Origin: Paenibacillus_AB hodogayensis
Lineage (GTDB): Bacteria; Bacillota; Bacilli; Paenibacillales; NBRC-103111
Direction of reading: 5' to 3'
Length of the DNA stretch: 64,000 nt
Assembly: GCF_039536325.1 (NCBI RefSeq)
Contig: NZ_BAAAYO010000008.1
Coordinates: 372,001-436,000 of the forward strand
In this document: positions 62,498 through 64,000 of the stretch, piece after piece
Numbering within the stretch: the first letter of the stretch is position 1
Layout: the number at the start of each line of letters is the position of its first letter
Notes under the pieces: model-generated
Told to the model about the DNA's origin: nothing
Databases searched by the model: none
The model's input: only the letters and a program-made list of their open reading frames with translations
Position numbers and translations under genes: made by a program

Positions 62498-62823
62498 TCG
62501 GGTTCACCTCCTTGTTCCATTTGAATCTTACCATATCGAGAACGGTCGGTAAATAATTATTTTGTATCAATCGTTCTCATAAGCGTTGTTCTGGAATAAC
62601 CGGTTCCTTCAGAGCTGCGCTCCCGTAAGCCTATTGCGTTATTTGATAAACACTTTGTCGAATAATGAAATTTCGTACGCGCGAAATTAGTTCTTTTGTC
62701 TCAATCAAATGGAATAAATTGTTTGGATGTAACGCGATAGCTGCTGTTATGCTTACAATGTCATGATTCGCAATACCTATATCGTCGCGAACATGAATAA
62801 ACGAGCGAAGAGGAGCACCCGTT
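62498..62823. other. Divergent promoter region of the TetR gene and the edge gene
   Basis: This 326-base AT-rich region holds the TetR operator half-sites (62538-62578) near the minus-strand start, and the GAGGAG site for the plus-strand gene at 62824. No gene is evident in it. Confidence 0.45.
62538..62578. promoter_or_regulatory. Imperfect TetR operator half-sites
   Basis: GAGAACGGTCG (62538-62548) and ATCGTTCTC (62570-62578) match opposite halves of the perfect palindrome at 61884-61899, and sit 41-81 bases upstream of the TetR start. They probably mediate autorepression. Confidence 0.5.
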
Positions 62824-64000
62824 ATGTCCTTATTCACCTCTCCAAAAGCCAGAATCTCCAAACTGGCTTTACTTCTGAGCCTTTTCCTGGTCGTCCTGTC
62901 CCTGGCATTGCCTTCGGCAGAAAACCAGGCTTGGGCAAGACCGGCCCCGCCGCCCGATTTTACGGGTCCCGGCACTTGGGCCAACTACACGGCCCCGTCG
63001 ATTTCCGACTCCCCACTCTTCATAACTGCAGCGCCCTCGGGACTTTATGTAACCACCAGGACACTCTCGAACGGAAAAGTATTACGAATTTCCGACAGCG
63101 CAACTGTGACGGATATTACGTACGGCGCTTTTACGCTTTCGCCTTACGGAATCGCCGTGGATCACAATGAGAATGTATACGTTACTGAAACCGCCAACAA
63201 TTCGTTGACCCCAAACAACAAAATACGCAAGCTGACTCACGGCACGAACGTATGGTCCGATATTACATACGGCAAGACATTCCTCAATCCGTTCGGTATC
63301 GGGGTGGACAGTTCCGGTAACGTATACGTGGCCGATGCCCCCTTTCAGAACGGCAGCGGAAAGATTTACAAGTTGGAGGCCCTGGACCCCGGCCACAATT
63401 GGGTAGATATCTCGTATAATTATACGTTCCAAAGGCCGCTCGATATTGCCATAGACAGCAACAATAATGTGTACGTTACCGACGTTAGTCACGTTGGAAG
63501 TTCAGGCAAGATTGTACAACTTACGCCGGGCGCAACTACTTGGAGCGAGATCCCTTTTACTTCAAACACCATGGGTGTGCCATACTTCTTAACCGTCGAT
63601 TCGTACGACAATTTGTATGCCACCCAAGTAACGGACGGTAAAGTGTTCCAATTGAAGTCCGGCTCGTCCGACTGGGTGCAAATAGCCTCGTTGGAAAATA
63701 CGCCGCTTATGGACATTGCGGTCGACAGCCGCGGTGCGGTCTTTGCTCTGAACAACAGCATGTTTACCAAAAATATCCTTCAATTGAAGGCAGGTCTTCA
63801 TTACGACGGCAACGACAGCACAGACGGCACCCTGCCGTCTCATGTTTCTCTGCACAATGTCGGGGAGACGGTCACCGTCTTGGGCAACACCGGCGAGCTG
63901 GTTAAGACCGGCTTCAAATTCGGCGGCTGGAATACCGCGGCCAATGTAACCGGGACGACTTACGCGCCGGGCGACTCCGTCACCTTGACGCAAAGTCTGA
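62824..64000 (+). CDS. Secreted NHL-propeller / InlB-repeat protein, cut by the window edge
   Basis: The frame is open from the ATG at 62824 to the end of the window (392 codons so far, no stop). The signal peptide is about residues 1-40 (KLALLLSLFLVVLSLALPS). Then about six propeller blades follow, with the repeated core GIAVDHNENVYVTE, GIGVDSSGNVYVAD, DIAIDSNNNVYVTD, TVDSYDNLYATQ and DIAVDSRGAVFAL, as in NHL/SMP-30-like propellers. The last 60 residues seen match an InlB-type repeat (GFKFGGWNTAANV). GAGGAG precedes the start by 8 bases. It is probably a large surface protein; anchors lie beyond the edge. Confidence 0.85.
   Translation, partial: MSLFTSPKARISKLALLLSLFLVVLSLALPSAENQAWARPAPPPDFTGPGTWANYTAPSISDSPLFITAAPSGLYVTTRTLSNGKVLRISDSATVTDITYGAFTLSPYGIAVDHNENVYVTETANNSLTPNNKIRKLTHGTNVWSDITYGKTFLNPFGIGVDSSGNVYVADAPFQNGSGKIYKLEALDPGHNWVDISYNYTFQRPLDIAIDSNNNVYVTDVSHVGSSGKIVQLTPGATTWSEIPFTSNTMGVPYFLTVDSYDNLYATQVTDGKVFQLKSGSSDWVQIASLENTPLMDIAVDSRGAVFALNNSMFTKNILQLKAGLHYDGNDSTDGTLPSHVSLHNVGETVTVLGNTGELVKTGFKFGGWNTAANVTGTTYAPGDSVTLTQSL

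Noticed and set aside
1..64000. CRISPR arrays, tRNA or rRNA genes, integrase or transposase genes
   Set aside because: No regularly spaced repeats, no tRNA-like cloverleaf blocks and no transposase or integrase motifs were found on reading the window.

Overview
The window looks like chromosome from a high-GC member of the Paenibacillaceae (Paenibacillus or Cohnella type). The evidence is Bacillota-style AGGAGG ribosome binding sites, sporulation-type genes (a CgeB-like glycosyltransferase, a YheC/YheD ATP-grasp protein, a GH18 spore-hydrolase-like enzyme), S-layer homology (SLH) domains, and the Paenibacillus combination of a Cache/AraC sensor-regulator with LplB/YtcP-type sugar permeases. 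No rRNA, tRNA, CRISPR array, complete insertion sequence or prophage is visible.

Layout. 1-3.3 kb holds housekeeping genes: a HesB-like protein (+), then a DUF309 / HD hydrolase / beta-carbonic anhydrase cluster (-), then a small membrane protein and a YxcD-like protein (+). 3.3-8.9 kb holds an oxidoreductase, an anchored purple-acid-phosphatase-like phosphoesterase, a GH18 enzyme with six N-terminal repeats, and two GNAT acetyltransferases. 8.9-14 kb is a complete nickel/peptide-type ABC operon (-) with both ATPases fused. 14.7-18.9 kb holds a YyaL-type thioredoxin-domain protein, a small decayed duplicate of part of its gene, and an unusual protein joining two cyclic-nucleotide-binding domains, a PrsW-like membrane protease core and a zinc ribbon. 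18.9-21.3 kb is an AT-richer patch: a membrane-anchored RRM protein, a truncated DUF5071 gene, an immunity-like protein and an orphan membrane protein. 21.3-24.4 kb holds an alpha/beta hydrolase, an APH-type kinase and an unknown gene.

24.4-30.7 kb holds a 1616-aa secreted beta-helix protein followed by a solute-binding lipoprotein. 31-35.5 kb is a plus-strand, probably sporulation-linked cassette: nucleotide-sugar dehydrogenase, CgeB-like glycosyltransferase, YheC/D protein, and a 91-aa protein with no basic residues, preceded by a sigma-K-like promoter. 35.5-41.8 kb is a cation-pump island: a 1576-aa P-type ATPase fused to a catalytically dead second ATPase module, surrounded by five very small proteins on both sides, one of them only 35 aa. 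A sporulation-kinase-like histidine kinase follows.

43.5-59 kb is a polysaccharide-use locus read from right to left: Cache/AraC regulator, two sugar permeases, a solute-binding lipoprotein, a 618-aa secreted glycoside hydrolase and a 2508-aa SLH-anchored glycoside hydrolase. The likely flow is sensing outside the cell, hydrolysis at the cell surface, and import by the ABC transporter with an ATPase encoded elsewhere. 59.3-64 kb ends with a lipoprotein, a stand-alone LigD-type DNA ligase, a TetR/SDR pair with palindromic operators, and the first 392 codons of a secreted NHL-propeller / InlB-repeat protein cut by the window edge.

The best candidates for undescribed biology are the dual-ATPase island with its small proteins (35.57-41.82 kb), the cyclic-nucleotide/PrsW fusion (17.0-18.9 kb), the membrane-anchored RRM protein (19.2-19.7 kb), and the spore-type glycan cassette with its base-free partner protein (31-35.5 kb).
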